Shown here in pieces: positions 1 through 7,076 of a stretch of 64,000 nt of DNA. The DNA is taken from contig JABTTZ010000003.1 in the NCBI GenBank assembly GCA_015075625.1, forward strand, positions 496,001-560,000, in the 5' to 3' direction. Origin of the DNA: Anaerolineales bacterium (GTDB taxonomy: Bacteria > Chloroflexota > Anaerolineae > Aggregatilineales > UBA2796). Position 1 is the stretch's first letter, and each line of letters opens with the position of its first letter. A model generated the notes under the pieces. It was not told where the DNA came from. It worked only from the letters and a program-made list of their open reading frames with translations, and made no database searches. The translations under genes and the position numbers were made by a program.

Positions 1-1
1 C

Positions 2-466
2 GTCCCCATCCTCGCTATCGCGCCGATGGTTGTCATCTGGCTGAAGGATCAGTTTTGGTCGGTGGCGATCATCGCCGCTTACCTCACCTTCTTTCCGGTG
101 ACGATCAACACGCTGCGGGGGCTGCGTTCGCCCAACCCAAATTCGCTGGAATTGATGCACACTTACGCCGCCTCGCGGTGGGCGATCTTTTGGAAACTGC
201 GTTTCCCCTCCGCGCTGCCGTACATCTTCACCGCCTTGAAGGTTTCGGCAACGGCAAGCGTCGTGGGGACGATCATTGGCGAACTGCCATCGGGCATTGG
301 CGATGGGTTGGGGCGAGCGATCCTGAACTTTAATCAGTATTACGCGACGGGACCGGAAAAACTATGGGCGGCGATCTTCATTGCCGCCTTGTTGGGGATC
401 ACCTTTTTCCTCATTGTGGCGGCGGTGGAAGCGGTGGTACTCCCCAAGACGATGCGCGAGGGGTAA
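2..466 (+). CDS. ABC transporter permease, NitT/TauT/SsuC type (5'-truncated)
   Basis: C-terminal part of an inner-membrane permease of the binding-protein-dependent ABC importer class; the window edge removes its N-terminus and the frame is open to base 2. The conserved cytoplasmic loop that docks on the ATPase (EAA loop) is visible around 'LMHTYAASRWAIFWKLRFP', followed by a hydrophobic segment, a 'GTIIGELP' stretch typical of SsuC/TauC/ThiX-like permeases, and a last membrane helix before 'LPKTMREG'. Family members import nitrate, taurine, alkanesulfonates or thiamine precursors; the substrate cannot be told here because the binding protein and ATPase lie outside the window. The next 60 bases hold no gene. 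Confidence 0.9.
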   Translation, partial: VPILAIAPMVVIWLKDQFWSVAIIAAYLTFFPVTINTLRGLRSPNPNSLELMHTYAASRWAIFWKLRFPSALPYIFTALKVSATASVVGTIIGELPSGIGDGLGRAILNFNQYYATGPEKLWAAIFIAALLGITFFLIVAAVEAVVLPKTMREG

Positions 467-528
467 GGGAGAGCGTTTTCGGGTAGGGGCTACGCCCATG
501 CACCCCCTCAAAACCAGAAATTCAGGAT

Positions 529-1128
529 TCAGAACCAGTGGGCGAAAGAACGAGCGCAGCGAAACTCAACAAAGTCGTACTCGTTGGAAGGGCTGCCCCT
601 GACCCGATTCGTGCTGCGAACGAAGTCATCATGGTAGCGCTACGCCACGCCACGCAGTATACGCAGCACGGAGGTGCTATCTCCGGTGTCCGCGGCGGGG
701 GAGATCGGTATCCGCCTAATTGCTGTCGCGTCCAGCCTGTCCCCCTTTGGTCGCAAATTGCTCGTTCGTCACCTCGTATTGGTCGATCCAAAACGGTTAT
801 GTGATGCACACCTCATGGATCGGCTTTTCGTCCTCCCTAGCCTCGCTCCTCATTCTGAAACAGCCTACCGGCACCAACCCCATCGCCACATCATTGAAGT
901 CGCGCTGGACGGGCGTCCACACTGTATTGGATGTACCTATTGGAAACAATGCCGGTAGTGGCGTTTGCGTAAAGGCAAGGGTAGGAGTTTCCGTTGGATT
1001 CACAATTACTTATCGTATTTGCCTAGGAATGCATTGACGCTTTTGTCGATGTTTCCTCCCATGCCGCCTTTGCCCAAAATTCCGATGATCTGGTAATCGC
1101 CAATGCGCTGCCCAATGAGGTCTGCCAT
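529..1128 (-). pseudogene. Decayed Ser/Thr protein kinase-SUMF1 (formylglycine-generating-enzyme-like) gene
   Basis: Read on the minus strand, three remnants line up in order. First, from ATG at 1128, 40 codons begin like a bacterial Hanks-type kinase ('IGQRIGDYQIIGILGKGGMG', the glycine loop) and run into a stop at 1006. Second, in another frame, 1003 to about 720 encodes a Thr-Pro linker, then 'VPVGCF', 'DEKPIHEVC', an in-frame stop at 797-799, and 'FWIDQYEVTNEQFATKGG', all typical of the start of a SUMF1 domain. Third, after a further shift, about 650 to 529 encodes 'DDFVRSTNRVRG' and 'EYDFVEFRCARSF', the typical SUMF1 C-terminus. Most of the kinase domain and the middle of the SUMF1 domain are missing. 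Multiple stops, shifts and two deletions make a functional product very unlikely. The full-length ancestor is inferred from the order of the pieces. Confidence 0.8.
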
Positions 1129-1192
1129 TATGCACCACCATTGGTGAGATCGGTATGCTGAGGGGAAGTATAACCAACAGGGGATTCAGAGA

Positions 1193-2350
1193 TCAATTCT
1201 GGTAGGCGGCGATCATCGCCTTCGCCACGACCTCCCACGTGAACGCACGCCGCACCCATGCCCGCGCCCGGTTCCCACATTCGCGCCGCTTGTTGGGGTC
1301 AGCAAGCGCCTCGCGAAGCGCCCCCGCCACGCCCTCAACGGTACGCTCTACCAGCCAGCCAGCCCCTTCGGTGGTGACCTCTGGTAGGTTACAGCCCGGT
1401 GTGAGGATCAGCGCTTGTCCTCCCGCCATCGCCTCCAACGCTGCCATACTCAGCCCTTCGCCAACGGCGGGCAAGACGAACACATCGGCTGCTTTGAGTG
1501 CCGCCAAGCGATCCGCCCCGCTGAGCATTCCGGCAAAAATCACCCGCCCCGAAACGCCTTCCGCCTCGGCAAGCTGACGGGCAGACGACTCGTAGCCAGC
1601 GTCCGGTCCGGCGATCAGTAAGCGGGCGTCAGGATCATGGGGCGCCGCCCGCGCAAAGGCGGGAATGAGGAATTGAAGCCCTTTTCGTTCGTGCAGGCGA
1701 CCCAGAAAGAGGATCACCGTCCCCGCACCCAAGCCATACTGCGCCCGCAGATCAAGGGAAGAAGCATCAATCTGTTGGGGGAGATCAGCCGCCACCCCGT
1801 TGGGGACAATGGCGATCTCTGGCAGGGGAAGGCGAAAGGATGTCCACAGCGCCCGCACCTCGTCTGCCTCCGCCCCGGTGAGGGCGATCAGGCGCGTCAT
1901 TTTCTGGGCAAGTCTACGCCCGAAAAGGCGATCCCATGCCCGCTTGAAGCCCGCCCGTCCCGCCCCATAACCGAGCGTCCCGTGCGGCGAACATACAATG
2001 GGCGCAAGGCGGCGATCCAGCAAGAGGTTTTCGATGGTGCGCCATTCGTGGAGGTGGATCACGTCGGGGGGTGACGCCGCCGCCACCTCATAGAGCGTTC
2101 GGCGGAAGCCAAGCGGGGTGGCAAGGTTATACCGCGCACGAAGGGCATGGCTCAGGTTGCGGCAGCGAATGACCTCTACACCGTCTATCGTTTCGCGGCG
2201 GATAGGCGTGCGGGCGTCGAAGGTGAGCGCATCCGTCGTCAGCACAGCAACCTCATGCCCCGCCTCGGCTTGCGCCCGCGCCAAGCCGTTGAGTGCGGCG
2301 ACGACACCCCCAAATGCCCATGCGGGGGCGTAATAGGGGGCAATGTGCAA
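1193..2350 (-). CDS. GT4-type glycosyltransferase (GT-B fold)
   Basis: Retaining glycosyltransferase that probably moves a sugar from a nucleotide donor to a glycan or lipid in the cytoplasm. The N-terminal acceptor half opens with 'HIAPYYAPAWAFGG', where the glycine-rich loop is typical of GT4 enzymes. The C-terminal half has 'ILFLGRLHERKGL' and the donor-site E-x7-E region in 'GEGLSMAALEAMAGG', followed by 'NLPEV'. Length (385 residues) is normal. The start is TTG at 2350. The frame is open only to a stop at 2360-2362, and a CTG at 2359 that overlaps the holB stop would give the more family-like beginning 'LNLLHIAPYY'. It follows holB directly, so the two are probably cotranscribed although functionally unrelated. 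Acceptor and sugar are unknown. Confidence 0.88.
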   Translation of the reverse strand: MHIAPYYAPAWAFGGVVAALNGLARAQAEAGHEVAVLTTDALTFDARTPIRRETIDGVEVIRCRNLSHALRARYNLATPLGFRRTLYEVAAASPPDVIHLHEWRTIENLLLDRRLAPIVCSPHGTLGYGAGRAGFKRAWDRLFGRRLAQKMTRLIALTGAEADEVRALWTSFRLPLPEIAIVPNGVAADLPQQIDASSLDLRAQYGLGAGTVILFLGRLHERKGLQFLIPAFARAAPHDPDARLLIAGPDAGYESSARQLAEAEGVSGRVIFAGMLSGADRLAALKAADVFVLPAVGEGLSMAALEAMAGGQALILTPGCNLPEVTTEGAGWLVERTVEGVAGALREALADPNKRRECGNRARAWVRRAFTWEVVAKAMIAAYQN

Positions 2351-2359
2351 AAGATTCAG

Positions 2360-3373
2360 TTAAGGCGAACCGGGCGGCGCATCGTAGAGCCGCAGGCGCG
2401 GAATATCAAGGGTTAAGACTTCGAGGGCAAGACGAGTGTTCACATTCGCCCCCAGATAGCCCACCGTGCGGCGAACGGCACGTACCAGACGGAAGGCATC
2501 GTCTAGGCTGATTGTGCGGGCAATCTGATCAAGGGTGTGCCGCCGATCCCGATTGACGATAGGCGTTGTCGTGTTCGCCGTCAGGAGCAGGACATCCCGC
2601 CAATAACTTGTCCATAAGTCCAAAATAGCGGGGAGATCGTCTTTGTTTTTTGCCAGCGCCTCGGCAAGGGCAAAACGCCCCACGCGATCACTTTGAATCG
2701 CCTTTTCCAAATCGGCAATCCACGCGGTGCGCCGCGCTTGAAGGTCGGCATCGTCGCTGGCACGCACCGCCCATCCCAAGCGCCCGGCGGAAAGCTGCGC
2801 CAAGAGCGCCGCCTTGTCGGGGTCTACCCCCCAGTGGGTGATCAACGCCTCTCGAATGGCGGGGGGTGGTACGGGGCGAAGCACCAACGGCTGGCAGCGC
2901 GAGCGGATGGTTGGCAGCAAGCCGTCTGTCGTATCGGCGGTGATCAGGATCAAGACGTAAGGGGGTGGTTCTTCAAGGGTTTTGAGCAAGGCATCCATCG
3001 CCGCGCCGCTTGCCTCGTGAAAGCGGCGCAGGATCATCACCCGATGGCGCCCCTCCAGCGGGCGCAGGGAAAGGCTTTGCACCATCTCCCGCACTTGGTC
3101 AATCTTCAGCGTCCCTTCGTTTGCGCTGATGGTGGTAACATCACTATGGGCGTGCCGCTCAATGAGGGTGCAGGAACGACACTGTCCACAAGGGCGCCCC
3201 GCCGCCGCTGTGCAGTTGACTGCTGCCGCCAAGCGCCGCGCCAATGTTGTCTTGCCAATTTCGGCGGGTCCGGTGATCAGGTAAGCGTGGCGCAGCCGCC
3301 CCGCCTTCAGCGCTTGGGTCAGTTGGTGAACTGCCCACCCATGCCCCACCATACCCCATTCCGTATGGTACAT
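2360..3373 (-). CDS. holB: DNA polymerase III subunit delta' (clamp-loader AAA+ ATPase)
   Basis: Subunit of the clamp loader that opens the beta ring at primer-template junctions. The AAA+ fold is clear: P-loop 'GPAEIGKTT' near residue 35, a four-cysteine zinc knuckle in 'CTAAAGRPCGQCRSC', 'LKTLEEPP' in the sensor region and the 'RSRCQPLVLRP' SRC motif. In delta' the P-loop is often degenerate; here GKTT looks intact. Length (337) fits. The stop of the upstream gene lies 3 bases before this ATG, so the 3377-3952 gene, holB and the glycosyltransferase form one transcription unit. dnaN, whose product this complex loads, lies about 2 kb away on the same strand. Confidence 0.93.
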   Translation of the reverse strand: MYHTEWGMVGHGWAVHQLTQALKAGRLRHAYLITGPAEIGKTTLARRLAAAVNCTAAAGRPCGQCRSCTLIERHAHSDVTTISANEGTLKIDQVREMVQSLSLRPLEGRHRVMILRRFHEASGAAMDALLKTLEEPPPYVLILITADTTDGLLPTIRSRCQPLVLRPVPPPAIREALITHWGVDPDKAALLAQLSAGRLGWAVRASDDADLQARRTAWIADLEKAIQSDRVGRFALAEALAKNKDDLPAILDLWTSYWRDVLLLTANTTTPIVNRDRRHTLDQIARTISLDDAFRLVRAVRRTVGYLGANVNTRLALEVLTLDIPRLRLYDAPPGSP

Positions 3374-3376
3374 CGC

Positions 3377-3952
3377 TCAGTTCCCCCATCCCAACCGTTC
3401 CAACGCATCAGGAATGACCAAATCGCGGGCGCGAAGATCAATAACGAGGACGCCCTGCCCCGCCGCGCACGCCCGTTCGTGAAAGCGCCACACGGTGGGG
3501 AGCGTCTCTCGCAGACGGCGGACTTGCTTGCGCAAAAAGGCGGCGTAGCGCGGATCACGGCTGCTGGCACGGATGTGCCGCACCGCTGCATCGGGATCAT
3601 CGCCAAGCGCCGCCGCCAGAAAGGTCAGGTGCAGCCGAACGGCGGCGGGGGGGAGGCTGGTGAGGAAAAGCTGCGGCGGAAAGGGCTGATCATCGGCGGG
3701 GACGGTGATCTCTAAGAGAGAAAGGGAGTGCGCCGCCACCTCGGAGAGTTCAAGCCGATCCGTGCCATATTTCGCGCCGATCTCGGCAAGCCCCTGCGCC
3801 ACCGCCTGAACCGCCTCGTAATCAAACGCTTCGGGATAGTCTGACCAGTAGCCACGTGCGCGGGGACCCACCACCTCTCCTTCGTGAGCGGTGATCAGGG
3901 TGTGGTGTTCTTGAAGAACCTCTGGCACAACGGCGTAATAGAGAATACCCAT
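3377..3952 (-). CDS. Conserved-looking hypothetical protein upstream of holB
   Basis: 191-residue soluble protein that I do not recognise. It begins 'MGILYYAVVPEVL', has no signal peptide or membrane helix, and is rich in charged helix-forming residues in its second half ('RKQVRRLRETLPTVWRFHERA'). It is followed 3 bases later by the holB ATG, tight spacing that implies cotranscription and perhaps translational coupling. A short AGGG lies just before its ATG. Reading-frame length, GC-rich codon use like the neighbours and operon position support a real gene. A link to replication or to nucleotide handling is possible only by context. Confidence 0.75.
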   Translation of the reverse strand: MGILYYAVVPEVLQEHHTLITAHEGEVVGPRARGYWSDYPEAFDYEAVQAVAQGLAEIGAKYGTDRLELSEVAAHSLSLLEITVPADDQPFPPQLFLTSLPPAAVRLHLTFLAAALGDDPDAAVRHIRASSRDPRYAAFLRKQVRRLRETLPTVWRFHERACAAGQGVLVIDLRARDLVIPDALERLGWGN

Positions 3953-4002
3953 CCCTTACGATCCTCTCTTTTTCCTAAGGGGCATTTTCTTTGCATCGTT
4001 AA

Positions 4003-4052
4003 GGTAACGGCGTAAAGAAAATGTCGAAAATCTTACGGCGTTACGTTACCAG
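4003..4052. repeat. GTTACG-rich imperfect inverted repeat in the pfkA/3952 gap
   Basis: The 154-base gap between pfkA and the next gene contains 'GGTAACGGCGTAA' followed about 18 bases later by 'TTACGGCGTTACGTTACC', an imperfect inverted repeat. A similar run of GTTACG/GTTAAC words occurs at 11225-11276. It could be a transcription terminator for pfkA (minus strand) or a small repeat family. No long T run follows. Confidence 0.45.
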
Positions 4053-4106
4053 TGTTCCCCGAACAGAATCATCTATGACTCAATGATGAATGAGCGTGAT
4101 AGGCGG

Positions 4107-5087
4107 CTATTGCGCCAAAATGTCCGCCAAGCGCAGCAAGTTAGGGTCAATGCCTTTCGTTTTTCCGGCAATCTCTTTTAGAGGCGTGGTGATCATTTGC
4201 CCACCCTTCGATCCGGCTAAGACGCCGTACTGACCGTTCGCCATTGCTTCCACCGCCATTGCTCCTAGACGGGCAGCCAGAGTGCGATCAAAGGCAAAGG
4301 GTGCGCCGCCGCGCTGAACATGCCCAAGGGTGAGCGCCCGCATCTCAAAACCGAGGTCATCGCCAGAGGTTTTGAAATGATCAATGAGGGCATCGGTGTT
4401 GTGCTTTGCCCCCTCTGCCACAACAACCAGCGCGTGAGATTTGCCGCGCTTGTAGGCGGCTCGAATCGTCTCGGCAATTTGTTGGGGGGTTGTTTCAATT
4501 TCGGGAATGACGATCATCTCCGCGCCGCCAGCAATGCCCGCCATAAGCGCCAAATAGCCGCAGTCACGCCCCATGACCTCCACCAGAAATGCCCGCCGAT
4601 GGGACGAGGCGGTAACTTTCAAGCGGTCAATCGATTCAAGGGCAATGTTCAGGGCGGTATCCACGCCGATGGTGATGTCTGAGCCGACGAGATCGTTATC
4701 AATTGTGGAGGCGACGCCGTTGACCGGAAAGCCCATCTCATAAAGGGTATTGGCGCCTGTTTGCGAGCCGTTGCCGCCAATGACGAATAAGCCGTGAATG
4801 CCGTGCCGTTCAAGGTTTGCCAGCGCCTTTTTGCGCCCATCTTCTGTTTTGAATTCCAAACAGCGGGCGCTGCCGAGCATTGTCCCACCCAGTTGAATAA
4901 TCCCGCCGACACGTCGGGCATCAAGAGGGATAAGGTTATCTTCGACCAAACCACGATAGCCTTCCTGAACGCCGAAAACCTCCCACCCTTGTGCCAGAGA
5001 GACTCGCGTTAGGGCGCGGATTGCCGCGTTCATGCCGGGGGCGTCCCCCCCACTGGTCAGGATCGCCACACGTTGTATCGTCGCCAT
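4107..5087 (-). CDS. pfkA: 6-phosphofructokinase (ATP-dependent, PfkA family)
   Basis: Committing step of glycolysis: fructose-6-phosphate to fructose-1,6-bisphosphate in the cytosol. The start 'RVAILTSGGDAPGMNAAIRA' carries the nucleotide-binding GGDAPG loop. 'VIGGNGSQTGA' is the second glycine-rich phosphate loop, where the usual GGDGS reads GGNGS; Gly-Asp at this place is normally linked to ATP versus pyrophosphate use. 'STIDNDLVGSDITIGVDTAL' is the active-site TIDND motif, and 'VEVMGRDCGYLA' and 'HVQRGGAPFAFDR' bind the sugar phosphate. Length (326) matches bacterial PfkA. Asn in place of the usual Asp in the second loop is worth noting when assigning the phosphate donor. Confidence 0.93.
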   Translation of the reverse strand: MATIQRVAILTSGGDAPGMNAAIRALTRVSLAQGWEVFGVQEGYRGLVEDNLIPLDARRVGGIIQLGGTMLGSARCLEFKTEDGRKKALANLERHGIHGLFVIGGNGSQTGANTLYEMGFPVNGVASTIDNDLVGSDITIGVDTALNIALESIDRLKVTASSHRRAFLVEVMGRDCGYLALMAGIAGGAEMIVIPEIETTPQQIAETIRAAYKRGKSHALVVVAEGAKHNTDALIDHFKTSGDDLGFEMRALTLGHVQRGGAPFAFDRTLAARLGAMAVEAMANGQYGVLAGSKGGQMITTPLKEIAGKTKGIDPNLLRLADILAQ

Positions 5088-5157
5088 GCGGGGTTATCTT
5101 GTGTCCTCTCGGTAAAGCTAAGCGTATAAAGAGATTGTACCAGTGGGGAGCGAGAAA

Positions 5158-5215
5158 CACCCCCTTTCCCCTTAGACAGGGAAAGGGGATGGGGGGATTG
5201 GGGTTCTTCTAGAAG
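5158..5215. repeat. C-run/G-run palindromic repeat (short copy)
   Basis: Between pfkA and dnaN lies 'CCCCTTTCCCCTTAGACAGG' continuing into GGAAAGGGG, GGGGGGATTGGGGTTCTT and CTAGAAG. The two arms pair to a strong hairpin. The same unit recurs near 8900, 24150 (reversed), 28690, 35520, 38600, 46900 and 50390. It sits just past the dnaN stop and may serve as its terminator. Confidence 0.75.
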
Positions 5216-5239
5216 GACGACTAGGGCTACTCCATAGGG

Positions 5240-6367
5240 CTACCGCACGCTCATGGGCATCACCACATAGACAAAATCGGAACGTCCCTCGGGCTTGATC
5301 ACGCCCGGGTTTGCTGCTGTGTTCGTCTCCAGAACAAGTTGATCGTTATCCATCACGGCGAGGACATCAATCAGATAGCGCACGTTGAAGGCGATCTCCA
5401 CCCCTCCCCCACTGACCAATGCTTCAATCTGCCCTTCGCTGCTGCCTTGTTCCTGTGCCTCAGAACGCATGAACACCTGACCAGCGCCACTGCCCCCGGT
5501 TTCTACCCGCAGGCGCGAGGTATTGTTCGTCTCACGGGCGAATATCTCCGTAAAGCGGCAGATGCGCAAAAAGTCTGAGGTTTGCATGGTCGTTTTTGTC
5601 GCGCTTGATTTGGGAATCAGCGCCTCCACATCGGGGAACTTGCCATCCACCAGTTGCGAGACGACATCCGTATTATCAACATAAAACATGACCTGATTGC
5701 GCGATCCGGCGACGGAAATATACATGCTCCCCGTCGCTCCCCCAATGATGCGGCTCAGTTCAGCCAGCGTCCGCGCTGGCACGATCACTGAAATCGGGCT
5801 GCTCACGCTTTGTTCAAGCTGTGTCGTGCGCATCGCCATCCGGTAGCCATCGGCGGAGGTCATCACGCAGCGGTTGCCCTCAAAGCGCACGAGGACACCC
5901 ATCAGCACCGGACGGTTATCATCCTTCGCTGCGGCAAAAACAACCTGATCGATCATTGATTGGAACAGCGGCGCGGCGATCTCGATTCCATTTTCGGTGT
6001 CGGTGGCGGGGACGGCGGGAAATTCATCGGCGCTTATCCCGTTGATCTCTGTTTTCCACGTCCCACAGATGATCTTCAACGTGTTTGTGGCGGTGTCCAC
6101 CTCCATATCGACCCGTTCGGGGGGAAGCTGATTGATGAACTCACTGATCAGTTTCGAGGGGACGGTGATCGCCCCTTCTTGATCGACCTTTGCCCCCACG
6201 CGGGCAGTAATCCCTAGTTCGAGGTTGTTCCCCGATACATGGAGTCGCCCATCTTCGGCGTTCAGCAGCACATTAAGCAAAACGGGGTTTGTCGCACGGG
6301 TTGACACAGCGCGAGCGGTGATGTTCAGCCCCTTTGCCAGATTTTCTTGGAGGACGGATACTTTCAT
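5240..6367 (-). CDS. dnaN: DNA polymerase III beta sliding clamp
   Basis: Ring-shaped processivity factor of the replicative polymerase. The 375 residues have the three-domain pattern of DnaN: start 'MKVSVLQENLAKGLNITARAV', domain I ending near 'WKTEINGISADEFP', domain II with 'LMGVLVRFEGNRCVMTSADG' and 'RMAMRTTQL', domain III ending with the conserved 'VIKPEGRSDFVYVVMPMSVR'. The C-terminal 'YVVMPM' is the family hallmark forming the partner-binding pocket. No dnaA, recF or gyrB is adjacent, so this is not the classical origin cluster. A TATAAT box at 6410-6415 on the minus strand would give a leader of about 36 bases. Confidence 0.97.
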   Translation of the reverse strand: MKVSVLQENLAKGLNITARAVSTRATNPVLLNVLLNAEDGRLHVSGNNLELGITARVGAKVDQEGAITVPSKLISEFINQLPPERVDMEVDTATNTLKIICGTWKTEINGISADEFPAVPATDTENGIEIAAPLFQSMIDQVVFAAAKDDNRPVLMGVLVRFEGNRCVMTSADGYRMAMRTTQLEQSVSSPISVIVPARTLAELSRIIGGATGSMYISVAGSRNQVMFYVDNTDVVSQLVDGKFPDVEALIPKSSATKTTMQTSDFLRICRFTEIFARETNNTSRLRVETGGSGAGQVFMRSEAQEQGSSEGQIEALVSGGGVEIAFNVRYLIDVLAVMDNDQLVLETNTAANPGVIKPEGRSDFVYVVMPMSVR

Positions 6368-6409
6368 GGGATGGTTGCACCTGAATGTGAATATATGTTC
6401 GTATGGGGA

Positions 6410-6415
6410 ATTATA
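6410..6415 (-). promoter_or_regulatory. Probable -10 box of dnaN
   Basis: A perfect TATAAT on the minus strand 42 bases before the dnaN ATG. No good -35 is seen at 16-18 bases spacing (TTTGCG is the best). Confidence 0.5.
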
Positions 6416-6489
6416 CAGGACTTACCAAGCGGCGCAAAAAGCCCCGCCATTGGCGTAAAACGCAGGGGAACTAGTGATTCTCACCCTCT

Positions 6490-7026
6490 CTAAGAATTGG
6501 AACTAGCCCGTTCTCGCAGCCGCAGAAACACCTCAATAACCCCCATCGCTAGGGCGAGGAAAAACGCAATTGGGGCGGTCAAACTGCGCGTCAGTTGCAG
6601 CCACATGGCGGTGACGGCGAACATCCCAAACCACATGCTTTGCCGCAGGAGCACGCCACTCGTCGCGGGCGTGTAGCGGCTGAGGCGCTGATTCAGATAC
6701 CACACGAAGGGGATCACCGTTCCCGTCACTGCCAAAAAGAGCAAGATGAAGAACAGCCAACGGGGGAACGCCAACGGGGGGGAGGTATGTACCAGACGGA
6801 CGAGCAGCACCCACCCCATCCCTGCCATAATTCCGCCAGCAATGAGCGCTCCGTTTTGGTCGGCACGAAGGCGCTTTCGGCGGAGGTGCTGCGCCAAACG
6901 TGCCGCGCTCACCTCGGCAGAGACGGATTTCTTACTTGGTGTTGCCGCGGTGGATGGCAGCCCCGTGGAAGGGATCGGCGTGCTGCTTGGGATGGAACTC
7001 GGTTGGGGTTGGGGTGTCTCGCTCAT
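6490..7026 (-). CDS. Small multi-pass membrane protein, function unknown
   Basis: 178 residues. The first 35 are a flexible Ser-Thr-Pro-rich tail ('STPIPSTGLPSTAATPSKKS'), then a basic stretch 'AQHLRRKRLRADQNG', then four hydrophobic segments (roughly residues 62-82, 89-110, 127-147, 150-168), ending in a charged tail. I do not recognise the family. It is divergent from the glycosyltransferase at 7077, and a TATAAT on the minus strand at 7035-7040 lies only 9 bases before its ATG, so its messenger may be nearly leaderless. A role in the envelope is inference from topology only. Confidence 0.7.
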   Translation of the reverse strand: MSETPQPQPSSIPSSTPIPSTGLPSTAATPSKKSVSAEVSAARLAQHLRRKRLRADQNGALIAGGIMAGMGWVLLVRLVHTSPPLAFPRWLFFILLFLAVTGTVIPFVWYLNQRLSRYTPATSGVLLRQSMWFGMFAVTAMWLQLTRSLTAPIAFFLALAMGVIEVFLRLRERASSNS

Positions 7027-7033
7027 AAAATGC

Positions 7034-7040
7034 TATTATA
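7034..7040. promoter_or_regulatory. Overlapping divergent -10 boxes (6490 gene / 7077 gene)
   Basis: TATAAT reads leftward at 7035-7040 and TATTAT reads rightward at 7034-7039. The 50-base gap between the two divergent starts therefore probably holds two back-to-back promoters that compete for RNA polymerase. -35 boxes are not obvious. Confidence 0.4.
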
Positions 7041-7076
7041 CCTAATCGTACCTATCGTTTCCTGAGGTGACTTCTT

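Noticed and set aside
797-1003. 68-residue minus-strand gene
   Set aside because: It is the middle fragment of the decayed kinase-SUMF1 gene; the same frame continues past its stop with typical SUMF1 residues.
5240-6367. Chromosomal origin region because of dnaN
   Set aside because: No dnaA, recF, gyrB or DnaA-box cluster is seen around it.
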